Source of the DNA: Dawidia soli
GTDB taxonomy: Bacteria; Bacteroidota; Bacteroidia; Cytophagales; Cyclobacteriaceae
DNA length: 64,000 bases
Assembly (NCBI RefSeq): GCF_018598185.1
Contig: NZ_JAHESC010000004.1
Location: forward strand, 1 to 64,000
Reading direction: 5' to 3'
The position numbers and the translations under genes are program-made. The notes beneath the pieces were generated by a model. The model made no database searches. It had not been told where the DNA came from and saw nothing but the letters and a program-made list of their open reading frames with translations. Shown piece after piece: positions 34,431 to 42,579 of this stretch (positions within the stretch are counted from its first letter, which is position 1; each line of letters begins with the position of its first letter).

Positions 34431-34982
34431 TTGGGAATTTACAGTGTCAATATCATTGGCCTGAGTAACACAAAACACCTTTTCGAATACGAGATCGGTG
34501 ATGCGTTCTTCAGGGAATACGGAACAGAGCAGGTTTCGCAGGGACATTTCCATGCGGAAGTGACACTGGACAAACACGAGACGTTCATCGCCGCGGAGTT
34601 TGTTTTGAAAGGTGCGGCCAACCTGGTGTGCGACCGCAGCCTCGAGCCCTTTGAGTTTCCAATTGAAAGCCGTCAGTCGATCGTTTTCAAGTTGGGGGAC
34701 CGCGACGAGGAGATGAGCGATGAGATCATGATGATCCACCGGGATACGGCAACACTCGAGTTGGGCCAGTACCTGTACGAGTTTATCGCCCTGGCGATAC
34801 CGATGAAAAAGCTCCACCCGAAGTTTCAACAGGAAGAAGCGACGGACGAGGATGAAGATGAAGCGGAAGGAAAGATCGTCTATACGTCAGAGACCAAAAG
34901 CGATGACGACGAGACCGACAACGACAATAACGACGGCGATGCCATCGACCCCCGCTGGGACATATTAAAGAAATTAAAATAA
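34431..34982 (+). CDS. DUF177 (YceD-like) protein
   Basis: The frame has no ATG near its beginning. TTG at 34431 (giving MGIYSVNIIGLSNTKH) is the best start because the conserved N-terminal part would otherwise be lost; an in-frame stop lies at 34401. The 183 residues contain the YceD-type core (VTLDKHETFIAAEFVLKGAANLVCDRSLEPFEFPI) and end in a very acidic tail (DDDETDNDNNDGD). Together with rpmF 13 bp downstream this is the standard DUF177-rpmF pair, linked to 23S rRNA accumulation. Confidence 0.85.
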   Translation: MGIYSVNIIGLSNTKHLFEYEIGDAFFREYGTEQVSQGHFHAEVTLDKHETFIAAEFVLKGAANLVCDRSLEPFEFPIESRQSIVFKLGDRDEEMSDEIMMIHRDTATLELGQYLYEFIALAIPMKKLHPKFQQEEATDEDEDEAEGKIVYTSETKSDDDETDNDNNDGDAIDPRWDILKKLK

Positions 34983-34995
34983 ACTGTTTTAGACT

Positions 34996-35187
34996 ATGCC
35001 GAATCCGAAGCGAAAAACCTCGAAAACCCGCCGGGATAAGAGAAGAACACATTATAAGGCTACTGCCAAGCAGTTGGCCGTGTGTCCTACCACGGGAGAA
35101 AATCACCTTCCTCACCGTGCTTACTGGCACGAAGGCAAGCTTTACTACAACGGTAGAGTGGTGATGGAAAAAGAAGTTCTGGCGTAA
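34996..35187 (+). CDS. rpmF: 50S ribosomal protein L32
   Basis: The 63-residue basic protein starts [20 protein letters not shown] and has the [16 protein letters not shown] core. Only one Cys is present, so this is the zinc-free form of L32. Confidence 0.96.
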   Translation: MPNPKRKTSKTRRDKRRTHYKATAKQLAVCPTTGENHLPHRAYWHEGKLYYNGRVVMEKEVLA

Positions 35188-35357
35188 TTGCATGAACGGG
35201 CCGATACTCGGAAAACATCCGTTCGTCCACCTTCGGGCGACGTGTGTCATGCCGGGTAAGGGTCTGTGCTATGCACCCTTCTCAGGAGATTACTAACGAA
35301 TATAATCCAATGCTCGATGCCCCCGGCACCGGGCTTTTTCTTTTTTAACGTATTTCT

Positions 35358-36353
35358 ATGACAAGAATAAGAGCAGCGATCACCGGCGTAGGCGGATATG
35401 TTCCCGAATATATCCTCACCAACCAGGAACTGGAAACCATGGTCGACACCAGCGACGAGTGGATCACCACCCGCACCGGTATTAAAGAGCGGCGCATCTT
35501 GAAAGGCGAAAACCAGGGCGTTTCGGTACTCGGCATTGCCGCTGTGAAAGACATGCTGGCAAAAACAGGAACAGACCCCAAGGAGATCGACTGCGTCATC
35601 TTTGCAACCGTAACCGCGGACATGACGTTCCCCGCGACGGCCAACATCGTGGCCTCGGCGGTCGGTGCGACAAATGCTTTTAGCTTTGACATGGGCGCTG
35701 CCTGCTCCGGCTTTCTCTACGGCCTCTCGGCAGGCGCAAGCTATATCCAATCGGGTATGTATAAGAAAGTCGTGGTGATCGGCGGCGACAAGATGTCGGC
35801 CATCATGGACTACTCCGACCGTACCACCTGTATCATCTTCGGCGACGGCGCAGGGTGCGTACTGCTCGAGCCTACTACCGAAGAGGTAGGTGTCATGGAC
35901 TCGATCCTCAAAAGCGACGGCGCCGGCGAAGCATACCTCCACATGAAAGCCGGAGGTAGCCGCATGCCCGCGTCACACGAGACGGTAGACAAGCGTCAGC
36001 ACTTTGTATACCAGGAAGGCTCGGCGGTATTTAAGTTTGCCGTGACCAACATGGCCGATGTCTCCGCACAACTGGCCACCCGCAACAACCTCAACGCCGA
36101 CAATATCAATTGGCTGGTGCCGCACCAGGCCAACAAACGCATCATCGACGCCACCGCGCAGCGTGTAGGCATTACGGAAGACAAGGTGATGATGAACATC
36201 GAACGTTATGGCAACACCACGGCCGGCACGATCCCGCTGCTGCTGTGGGACTACGAAAAGCAACTCAAAAAAGGTGACAACCTGTTGCTGGCAGCCTTCG
36301 GCGGAGGCTTTACGTGGGGCGCCGTCTATGTAAAATGGGCCTATAACAGCTAA
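35358..36353 (+). CDS. fabH: 3-oxoacyl-ACP synthase III
   Basis: FabH condenses acetyl-CoA with malonyl-ACP to begin fatty-acid synthesis. The catalytic triad is visible: Cys116 in [13 protein letters not shown], His in [11 protein letters not shown], and Asn in [12 protein letters not shown]. At 331 residues it has normal length. The usual plsX between rpmF and fabH is absent; the 170 bp gap holds only a weak GC hairpin with a T-run near 35320-35347. Confidence 0.96.
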   Translation: MTRIRAAITGVGGYVPEYILTNQELETMVDTSDEWITTRTGIKERRILKGENQGVSVLGIAAVKDMLAKTGTDPKEIDCVIFATVTADMTFPATANIVASAVGATNAFSFDMGAACSGFLYGLSAGASYIQSGMYKKVVVIGGDKMSAIMDYSDRTTCIIFGDGAGCVLLEPTTEEVGVMDSILKSDGAGEAYLHMKAGGSRMPASHETVDKRQHFVYQEGSAVFKFAVTNMADVSAQLATRNNLNADNINWLVPHQANKRIIDATAQRVGITEDKVMMNIERYGNTTAGTIPLLLWDYEKQLKKGDNLLLAAFGGGFTWGAVYVKWAYNS

Positions 36354-36359
36354 AACACT

Positions 36360-36419
36360 TGCAGGCTGCAACACGCGGCGTACTCCCGCTCCGGCGGGCG
36401 CCGCGTGTCGCAACTTGCA
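36360..36419 (+). other. Long hairpin between fabH and efp
   Basis: TGCA/TGCA at the base, a partly paired segment, then ACACGCGGCG with CGCCGCGTGT and an inner CCCGC/GCGGG make an approximately 60 nt hairpin. No U-run follows directly, so it is not a clear intrinsic terminator. It could be an mRNA processing or protection element. Confidence 0.5.
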
Positions 36420-36461
36420 TTTACTCAATGTATTTGTAACTTAACGACCTAATTTTTTTTT

Positions 36462-37028
36462 ATGGCAACTGTATCAGACCTGAGCAAAGGAAATTTCATG
36501 CGCTATAATGGCGAAGTGGTGCAGGTGGAAGAGCTCCAACACCGCACGCCAGGCAACCTCCGCGCATTTTACCAGATCAAGATGCGCAACGTGCGCAATG
36601 GTAAAGTGGCAGAGAACCGTTTCCGCCCGGGCGACGAGGTAGAGATCCTGCGGGTCGAGACCAAAGAATATCAATACCTGTATGCCGACGGCGAAAGCCT
36701 GGTATGCATGGATAAAGAAACGTTCGATCAGATCTACCTGGATAAAGCGCTGCTGGGCGACTCAGTAAAATTCATCAAAGAAGAAGTGACTTTGCTGATC
36801 GCGTTTGAGAACGGCGAGACGGCTATTACCGCCGAAGCCCCCGCACACGTGGTGATGGAAGTTCAATATACCGAACCCGGTATGCAAGGTGATACCGCCA
36901 CGCGCACGCTGAAACCTGCCACATTGGAAAACGGCGCAGAGATCCGTGTTCCGCTTTTTGTAAACACTGGTGACAAGATCAAGATCGAGACTGCCACTGG
37001 TGCCTATGTAGAACGAGTAAAAGAATAA
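36462..37028 (+). CDS. efp: Translation elongation factor P
   Basis: The 188-residue, three-domain protein relieves ribosome stalling at polyproline. Domain I has [37 protein letters not shown]. The tip loop reads PGNLRAF where Lys-modified EF-Ps have PGKGxAF, so Asn32 replaces the modifiable Lys. Domains II and III ([32 protein letters not shown]) are typical. It lies 8 bp before accB. Confidence 0.95.
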   Translation: MATVSDLSKGNFMRYNGEVVQVEELQHRTPGNLRAFYQIKMRNVRNGKVAENRFRPGDEVEILRVETKEYQYLYADGESLVCMDKETFDQIYLDKALLGDSVKFIKEEVTLLIAFENGETAITAEAPAHVVMEVQYTEPGMQGDTATRTLKPATLENGAEIRVPLFVNTGDKIKIETATGAYVERVKE

Positions 37029-37036
37029 TTGGAGCC

Positions 37037-37621
37037 ATGAGCAAAACCCGTGCAACCAAAACCCCTGCAAAGTCAGCCGCTAAACCCCAGCCTGTGCGTG
37101 CAGAATCCGGTTCATCGAACCAAACCATGCAGACATCTGAGATCCGGGACCTGATCGACTTTATATCTAAGACAGGCCTCAACGAAGTCAACATCGAAAC
37201 CAAAGAGCTGAAGCTCCACGTAAAACGTGAGCCCGATCAGAAGGTATTTAAATCTACCCCGGTGATCGCTCCTACGGTAGCGGCAGCGCCCGCTACGGCG
37301 CCGGTTTCACAGCCCGCGGTGGCCCCCGTATCGGCGCCGCGCGCAGAGAAGGCAGAAGCCCCTGCCGCCAGCGGCAAAAACACCATCGACATCAAGTCGC
37401 CAATGATCGGTACGTTCTACCGCTCGTCCAACCCGGAAACACCTCCTTTTGTTTCGGTCGGCGACAAAGTATCAAAAGGACAGACCGTCTGCATCATCGA
37501 AGCGATGAAGCTGTTCAACGAGATCGAGTCCGAAGTATCCGGTACCATTGTAAAAGTGATGGTGGAAAACTCCTCGCCGGTAGAATACGACCAGGTTCTC
37601 TTCGTAGTAGAGCCGGATTAA
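37037..37621 (+). CDS. accB: Acetyl-CoA carboxylase biotin carboxyl carrier protein
   Basis: The 194-residue protein has an N-terminal helical region ([31 protein letters not shown]), an Ala/Pro-rich linker (about 75-112), and the biotinyl domain with [19 protein letters not shown] and the biotin site [10 protein letters not shown] (Lys158). The residue after the biotin Lys is Leu rather than the common Met. A shorter start at residue 31 is possible. Confidence 0.94.
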   Translation: MSKTRATKTPAKSAAKPQPVRAESGSSNQTMQTSEIRDLIDFISKTGLNEVNIETKELKLHVKREPDQKVFKSTPVIAPTVAAAPATAPVSQPAVAPVSAPRAEKAEAPAASGKNTIDIKSPMIGTFYRSSNPETPPFVSVGDKVSKGQTVCIIEAMKLFNEIESEVSGTIVKVMVENSSPVEYDQVLFVVEPD

Positions 37622-37636
37622 TTCAGTTGACTGAAT

Positions 37637-37692
37637 CAAGGTTCAAAGCCAACGCCACACTTCTTGTGCCGTGCGTGACGCTTTGAACCTTG
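37637..37692 (+). other. Perfect inverted repeat between accB and accC
   Basis: CAAGGTTCAAAGC (37637-37649) and GCTTTGAACCTTG (37680-37692) are perfectly complementary over 13 bp around a loop of about 30 nt that itself has GCACA-type pairing. CATTTTTAACC follows. A 16 bp palindrome ATTCAGT-TG-ACTGAAT precedes it at 37621-37636. It may be a leaky terminator that sets the accB:accC ratio. Confidence 0.5.
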
Positions 37693-37722
37693 CATTTTTA
37701 ACCTAGAACGCAGTAGAATACT

Positions 37723-39072
37723 ATGTTTAAAAAAATTCTGATAGCAAACCGCGGCGAGATTGCCCTGCGCGTTATCCGTACCTGCAAGGAAATGGGTATC
37801 AAAACGGTGGCGGTATACTCTACGGCCGACCGTGAAAGCCTCCACGTTCGCTTTGCCGACGAAGCGGTTTGTATAGGTGATGCCCCCAGCAAAGATTCAT
37901 ACCTCAACATACCGCGGATCATTTCCGCTGCCGAGATCACCAACGCCGACGCGATCCACCCGGGCTACGGCTTCCTGTCGGAGCGCGCCGAGTTCTCGGC
38001 CATCTGCCACGAATACGGCATCAAGTTCATCGGCCCCACGCCGGCCATGATCAACGCCATGGGCGATAAGTCTACGGCAAAAGATACGATGAAGCGTGCA
38101 GGGGTACCGACCATTCCCGGTTCGGACGGTCTGCTGGAGTCCGTCGAAGAAGGGATGCGCCTCTCGAAAGAGATGGGCTACCCGGTCATCGTCAAGGCTA
38201 CTGCCGGTGGCGGTGGCAAAGGTATGCGGATCATCAACAACGAGTCGGAATTCCAGAAGGCCTGGGACGACGCGAAACGCGAAGCCGCCGCCTCCTTTGG
38301 CAACGACGGCCTGTACCTCGAGAAATTTGTAGAAGAACCCCGTCACATCGAGATCCAGGTGATGGGCGACCAATACGGTAAAGTATGCCACTTGTCCGAA
38401 CGCGACTGCTCGGTACAACGCCGTCACCAGAAGCTCGTGGAAGAAACTCCTTCGCCCATTATCAGCCAGGAGCTGCGCGAGCGCATGGGGGAAGCCGCCA
38501 TCCGCGGCGCCAAGGCCATCAACTACGAAGGTGCCGGTACGATCGAGTTCCTCGTGGACAAGCACGGTAACTTCTACTTCATGGAAATGAACACGCGGAT
38601 CCAGGTAGAGCACCCGATCACCGAAGAAGTGACCGACTACGACCTGATCAAAGAACAGATCAAGTCCGCGGCAGGTGTGCCGATCTCGGGTACGAACTAC
38701 TACCCAAACCTGTTTGCAATGGAGTGCCGCATCAACGCCGAAGATCCGGCCAACGGCTTCCGTCCTTCACCAGGCAAGATTACCAACCTGCATATACCGG
38801 GTGGCCACGGCATTCGCGTGGACAGCCACGTGTACGCTGGCTATACCATTCCGCCCAACTACGACTCGATGATCGCCAAGCTGATCGTGAGCGGCCAGTC
38901 ACGCGAGGATGTGATCACCCGCATGAAACGCGCCTTGAGCGAGTTCGTGATCGAGGGCGTTAAAACCACGATCCCCTTCCACCTGGCGCTGATGGACAAC
39001 CCTACCTTCCGGTCGGGCAAGTTCACCACCAAATTCCTGGAAACATCGTTTGATTTCTCTGTGCTGAAGTAA
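37723..39072 (+). CDS. accC: Acetyl-CoA carboxylase biotin carboxylase subunit
   Basis: The 449-residue ATP-grasp enzyme has [19 protein letters not shown], the glycine-rich ATP loop [31 protein letters not shown], and the active-site [19 protein letters not shown] with the following ECRINAEDP. It carboxylates the biotin on AccB. Confidence 0.97.
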   Translation: MFKKILIANRGEIALRVIRTCKEMGIKTVAVYSTADRESLHVRFADEAVCIGDAPSKDSYLNIPRIISAAEITNADAIHPGYGFLSERAEFSAICHEYGIKFIGPTPAMINAMGDKSTAKDTMKRAGVPTIPGSDGLLESVEEGMRLSKEMGYPVIVKATAGGGGKGMRIINNESEFQKAWDDAKREAAASFGNDGLYLEKFVEEPRHIEIQVMGDQYGKVCHLSERDCSVQRRHQKLVEETPSPIISQELRERMGEAAIRGAKAINYEGAGTIEFLVDKHGNFYFMEMNTRIQVEHPITEEVTDYDLIKEQIKSAAGVPISGTNYYPNLFAMECRINAEDPANGFRPSPGKITNLHIPGGHGIRVDSHVYAGYTIPPNYDSMIAKLIVSGQSREDVITRMKRALSEFVIEGVKTTIPFHLALMDNPTFRSGKFTTKFLETSFDFSVLK

Positions 39073-39092
39073 CCGTCAGCATCCTTTGAAAT

Positions 39093-39140
39093 AATGCCCG
39101 GAAGACGGCCACACGCTGTTTTCCGGGCATATTTTTTTTA
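39093..39140 (+). terminator. Terminator of the fabH-accC gene group
   Basis: ATGCCCGGAA (39093-39102) pairs with TTCCGGGCAT (39121-39130), followed by a run of T's from about 39132. It lies 21 bp after the accC stop. Confidence 0.8.
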
Positions 39141-39242
39141 TCCTCCCTCCCTCACAGTATTCACCAATCCCTGTATCCCTGCAGGATCACATTCCGTTAA
39201 CGTCCGGGAACAGCGGCGAATCGGATTAATCCGTATTTTTAC

Positions 39243-40613
39243 ATGTCTATAGTTCGTTTTACCATGCAATCCTCAGAAGAAACCCTCTCCGGCTGGGGCA
39301 ACATCCCGCACGTTGCCAGCCAGGTATTTTACCCCCAAACCGCGCGCGACATCCGTACGGCCCTGGATGCCGGCAAGATCCTGCCGCGGGGCCTCGGCCG
39401 CAGCTATGCCGACCAGGCCACCAACCGCGCGCATCACATCCTGAAAATGGAGAAGATGAACCACTTCCTCGCCTTCGACGCCGAAAAGGGCGTGCTGCAA
39501 TGCGAAGCCGGCGTAAGCCTGGAAGAGATCATCGACCATTTCGCCCCACGCGGCTGGTTCCCCCTCATTACACCGGGCACCAAGTTCATCACGATCGGCG
39601 GCGCCATCGCCAACGACGTACACGGCAAGGCGCACCACGCCGACGGCTCGTTCGTAAACTGTGTGTATGACTTCACGATCCTGCTGGCCAACGGGGAGAT
39701 CGTACGCGCCAGCCGCGACGAAAACGCCGACCTGTTCTGGGCCAACTTCGGCGGCCTGGGCCTGCTCGGCACGATCCTGACGGCCACCCTCCAGCTGCGC
39801 AAGATCGAAACCACCTACTTCGTACAAAAGGCCGTCGCCGCCCGCAACCTCGACGAGATGCTGGCCGCCATCGACGTGAGCGAGCAAACCTATACGTCAT
39901 CCGTCGCCTGGATCGACTCCATGGCCAAAGGCAAAAACCTCGGTCGCGGCGTCTTAACCATGGGCAACCACGCCCTGCTCAAAGACCTGCCGCCCAAGCT
40001 GCGCACCAACCCCCTGAAGCTCGGCAAGAAAGCCAAGCTCTCGGTGCCTTTCTACCTGCCCAGCTTTACCTTGAACACACTCACGGTAAAGATCCTGAAC
40101 ACCGCCCTCTACATCATGCAGAAGAACGGCGCGCCGATCGCGCACTATGACAAATTCTTCTACCCGCTGGATATGATCAACAACTGGAACCGTGGCTACG
40201 GCAAGCGCGGGTTTATTCAATACCAGTTTGTATTACCGATGGAGCGTGGCCCCGAAAACATCCGGAAGATCCTGACCGAGATCACACAAAGCGGCTGCGT
40301 ACCCTTCCTGAACGTGCTGAAGAAGTTCGGCAAAGGCCAGGGTGGCTTGCTGTCGTTTCCGTTTGAAGGCTACACATTTGCCATCGACTTCCCCATTACA
40401 AAACAGCTAAAGCCATTCACCCAAAAGATGGACAAAATGGTGCTGGACATGGGCGGACGGATTTACCTGGGCAAAGATGCCTACCTGGACGAACCTACGT
40501 TCAAGGCCATGTATCCACAACACAAAGACTGGCTGGACATCAAAAAGAAATACGACCCTCGGGATGTGTTCAGCTCGGATTTATCGCGAAGGCTGGGCCT
40601 GGCGCAAGTCTGA
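39243..40613 (+). CDS. FAD-binding oxidoreductase, DprE1-like
   Basis: The 456-residue protein has a PCMH-type FAD domain: ILPRGLGRSYADQA, then ITPGTKFITIGGAIANDVHGKAHHADGSF and FWANFGGLGLLGTI. This matches the decaprenylphosphoryl-ribose oxidase family more than simple alditol oxidases. The late GGRIYLGKDAYLDE holds the Lys equivalent to the conserved DprE1 active-site Lys. DprE1 works with the SDR enzyme DprE2, which is not nearby. The last residues (GLAQV) and the stop codon are encoded by repeat copy 4, so the native C-terminus may have been changed by repeat insertion. Confidence 0.85.
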   Translation: MSIVRFTMQSSEETLSGWGNIPHVASQVFYPQTARDIRTALDAGKILPRGLGRSYADQATNRAHHILKMEKMNHFLAFDAEKGVLQCEAGVSLEEIIDHFAPRGWFPLITPGTKFITIGGAIANDVHGKAHHADGSFVNCVYDFTILLANGEIVRASRDENADLFWANFGGLGLLGTILTATLQLRKIETTYFVQKAVAARNLDEMLAAIDVSEQTYTSSVAWIDSMAKGKNLGRGVLTMGNHALLKDLPPKLRTNPLKLGKKAKLSVPFYLPSFTLNTLTVKILNTALYIMQKNGAPIAHYDKFFYPLDMINNWNRGYGKRGFIQYQFVLPMERGPENIRKILTEITQSGCVPFLNVLKKFGKGQGGLLSFPFEGYTFAIDFPITKQLKPFTQKMDKMVLDMGGRIYLGKDAYLDEPTFKAMYPQHKDWLDIKKKYDPRDVFSSDLSRRLGLAQV

Positions 40614-40985
40614 GCGAAGCGGTGACTTGTGCCTAAACGGCAGGCAGTTTGCAACTGCCGGGGGGAGATAAAGGCAGGTTGTCATAGACTTATCATAGTG
40701 ATATCATAGACTTGTCATAGTGATGACATAGTACTAAAGACTGGAATATGACCCTGTCGGTGCTTGCTTTAGACCCGGCAAAAGCAGGATCACCAGAACT
40801 ACTGCTAGCGACGGTCTCACGACCGTCTTCGCCCGCAGGGCGTATTCAGCCCCATGCTACCAAAGACTAACCATTACATTTGATAAAACCAGTATGGATG
40901 TGTAAAGTAAAAGACGGTCGGCAGACCGTCACCATACACAGCACCGGTGATACGCCTGCGCTCCGCAGGGCGCAACACCAGCCCC
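40598..40985. repeat. REP-like repeat cluster, copy 4, with other short repeats
   Basis: This 408 bp gap has no gene. The main stem GGCGCAAGTC/GACTTGTGCC is at 40601-40633 and contains the TGA of the upstream gene. Then come GGCAGTT/AACTGCC (about 40643-40659), a two-copy 22 bp tandem repeat built from TCATAG words (40682-40730), and two GACGGTC/GACCGTC hairpins (about 40813-40830 and 40913-40930). GCCCGCAGGGC and CCTGCGCTCCGCAGG-type hairpins are also present. Confidence 0.65.
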
Positions 40986-40991
40986 AGCAAT

Positions 40992-41020
40992 GCAAAAAGC
41001 CCGACAACGTCGGGCCTTTT
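40992..41020 (-). terminator. Bidirectional intrinsic terminator
   Basis: GCCCGAC-AAC-GTCGGGC is flanked by A-rich and T-rich runs on its two sides, so it can terminate the DUF3109 gene (minus strand, stop at 41022) and anything reading through the repeat region. Confidence 0.75.
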
Positions 41021-41021
41021 A

Positions 41022-41612
41022 TTATTTCTTAGCCTTCTTCTCTTCCTTCGGCCGCTCCTCCACCGCCTGCTCCAGTTCACTATACCACTGCTCGCCGTAC
41101 TTCCGGATCAGCGGCGCTTTCAAAAATTTATACACGGGAACTTGCAGCTCTTTGCCCAGCGCGCAGGCCGGCGAGCAGATATGCCACTTATGATAATTCA
41201 GCGCCTCGAAGTTCTTCTTCGCCGTAATGCGAATAGGATACAGGTGACACGAGATCGGCTTCTTCCACGAGATCTTCCCATCCAGGTAAGCCTGCTCGAT
41301 GCCGCATTTCAAAATTCCCTGCTTATCGTAGATCGCATAAACGCACTCGCGGCCGTCAATTACGGGCGTACACAAGTCACCGTCGTCGTCGGTGGTGTGT
41401 GTGCCCAGCTTTTCAATGACGCGGATGGCGTCTTTGGTCAGGTAGGGTTTCACGACGGGGTAGATCTCTTCCAGGATCGGAAGCTCATCGGCATCCAGGG
41501 GGGCGCCGAAGTCGCCCTCCACGCAGCACGCACCTTTGCATTTGTCCAGGTTGCAGACAAACTCTTTTTCCACGACATCGTCGGAAACCAATACTTCGCC
41601 AATCTTGATCAT
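41022..41612 (-). CDS. DUF3109 family cysteine-rich protein
   Basis: The 196-residue protein has Cys clusters [11 protein letters not shown] (near residue 20), [37 protein letters not shown] and [12 protein letters not shown]. These are the pattern of DUF3109, possibly metal or iron-sulfur binding. The C-terminus is charged ([12 protein letters not shown]). A TATCTTTG -7 candidate at 41624-41617 ends only 5 bp before the ATG, which would make the mRNA almost leaderless. Function is unknown. Confidence 0.85.
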   Translation of the reverse strand: MIKIGEVLVSDDVVEKEFVCNLDKCKGACCVEGDFGAPLDADELPILEEIYPVVKPYLTKDAIRVIEKLGTHTTDDDGDLCTPVIDGRECVYAIYDKQGILKCGIEQAYLDGKISWKKPISCHLYPIRITAKKNFEALNYHKWHICSPACALGKELQVPVYKFLKAPLIRKYGEQWYSELEQAVEERPKEEKKAKK

Positions 41613-41661
41613 GACGCAAAGATACTGAAAATCAGTTTACCTGCCGAAGGCAGGCCAGCCA

Positions 41662-42492
41662 CTAAAACAGCTCGGTCTGGTCGCTGCTGTACACGCTGTG
41701 CTGGATCACTTTCGTGGAATACTTGCGGGAAAAGAACCCGACGTAGTACGCCGGCACCTGCATCAGCAGCGAGCCTTGCCTGCCGTCAGGCAGGCCGACC
41801 GGGTGTGCGGACAGGGCCGTGTTGAGGCCGAGCATCAGCATGTTGGTCTGGTACAGGCGCACAATGTGTTTGTAGAACTGGGCGTTGCTGCTAGTGGTGG
41901 CCAATCGGTGCAGGTCGCCTACGCCGAGAAATCGTTTGAGGGTGGCGGCGTGCTCGTCGTTGTAGTAGGAATAATTCATACGATCGTTCAGCGGCCAGAT
42001 GAAGGGCATGATGAAACTAAAATTCAGCGCGGCGAGTTTATCTATTGTCGCAAACGGTACACGGAACGAAAACGGATCGACCAGGCACACGACAGCCACT
42101 TTGCCCCCACGGATATTTTTCGGAAGCACCGCCTGCAGGGCCTCCACCGCCTCGGTGGGGTCGCAGTCCAGCACGGTTGTGTTCCGGTCGCGGAAGCGGC
42201 CCGCCAGGCGGCTGCGCAGCGCATGCGCCTGTGTGGGGTCCGGTTCACAGAAGATCCATTGCGAGATAGGCCATTGTTCGGCCATCAACGTAAAGGCAGC
42301 GCCGGGAAAAACCTCTTTCTGATGGCCGTGCGAGTACAGGCCGCTGCCCGCACACAGGTCGACGACGATGATCTCGCCGGCGCGGCCGGCAACATGCCCG
42401 ATGAATGATTGGACGTAACGTGTGATAACCTGAACCTTTACTTTAAACCAAGGCTCGGCAGCGGTGATACTCAATCCGTCTTTATACTCCAC
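41662..42492 (-). CDS. TcmP-like (three-Cys-motif partner) protein
   Basis: The 276-residue protein starts with GTG at 42492. WFKVKVQVITRYVQSFIGHV followed by IIVVDLCAGSGLYSHG looks like the SAM-binding motif I of TcmP proteins, and WIFCEPDPTQAHAL and VCLVDPFSFRVPF fit the same methyltransferase-like fold. TcmP is normally found beside a three-Cys-motif protein (DUF5131), which is not present here. A TTTT-N19-TATTTTTG promoter candidate is at 42540-42510. A short palindromic repeat (41778-41795) is read in frame as GLPDGRQG. The assignment is by motif pattern only. Confidence 0.7.
   Translation of the reverse strand: MEYKDGLSITAAEPWFKVKVQVITRYVQSFIGHVAGRAGEIIVVDLCAGSGLYSHGHQKEVFPGAAFTLMAEQWPISQWIFCEPDPTQAHALRSRLAGRFRDRNTTVLDCDPTEAVEALQAVLPKNIRGGKVAVVCLVDPFSFRVPFATIDKLAALNFSFIMPFIWPLNDRMNYSYYNDEHAATLKRFLGVGDLHRLATTSSNAQFYKHIVRLYQTNMLMLGLNTALSAHPVGLPDGRQGSLLMQVPAYYVGFFSRKYSTKVIQHSVYSSDQTELF
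41778..41795. repeat. Short palindrome inside a coding region
   Basis: GCCTGCC-GTCA-GGCAGGC lies within the TcmP-like gene. Close relatives are CCTGCC-GAA-GGCAGG at 41640-41654 and GCCTACC-GCA-GGTAGGC at 44849-44865, both intergenic. Confidence 0.55.
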
Positions 42493-42579
42493 ACATTGCG
42501 TGTTTTTTTCAAAAATACAGAAGGACGAATTTCCTTAAAAGGATGTCCGTCTTTAATGTTTAATTTGCGCTTTGAAATT

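Noticed and set aside
40682-40730. CRISPR-like array
   Set aside because: There are only two imperfect units with no spacers of fixed length and no cas genes.
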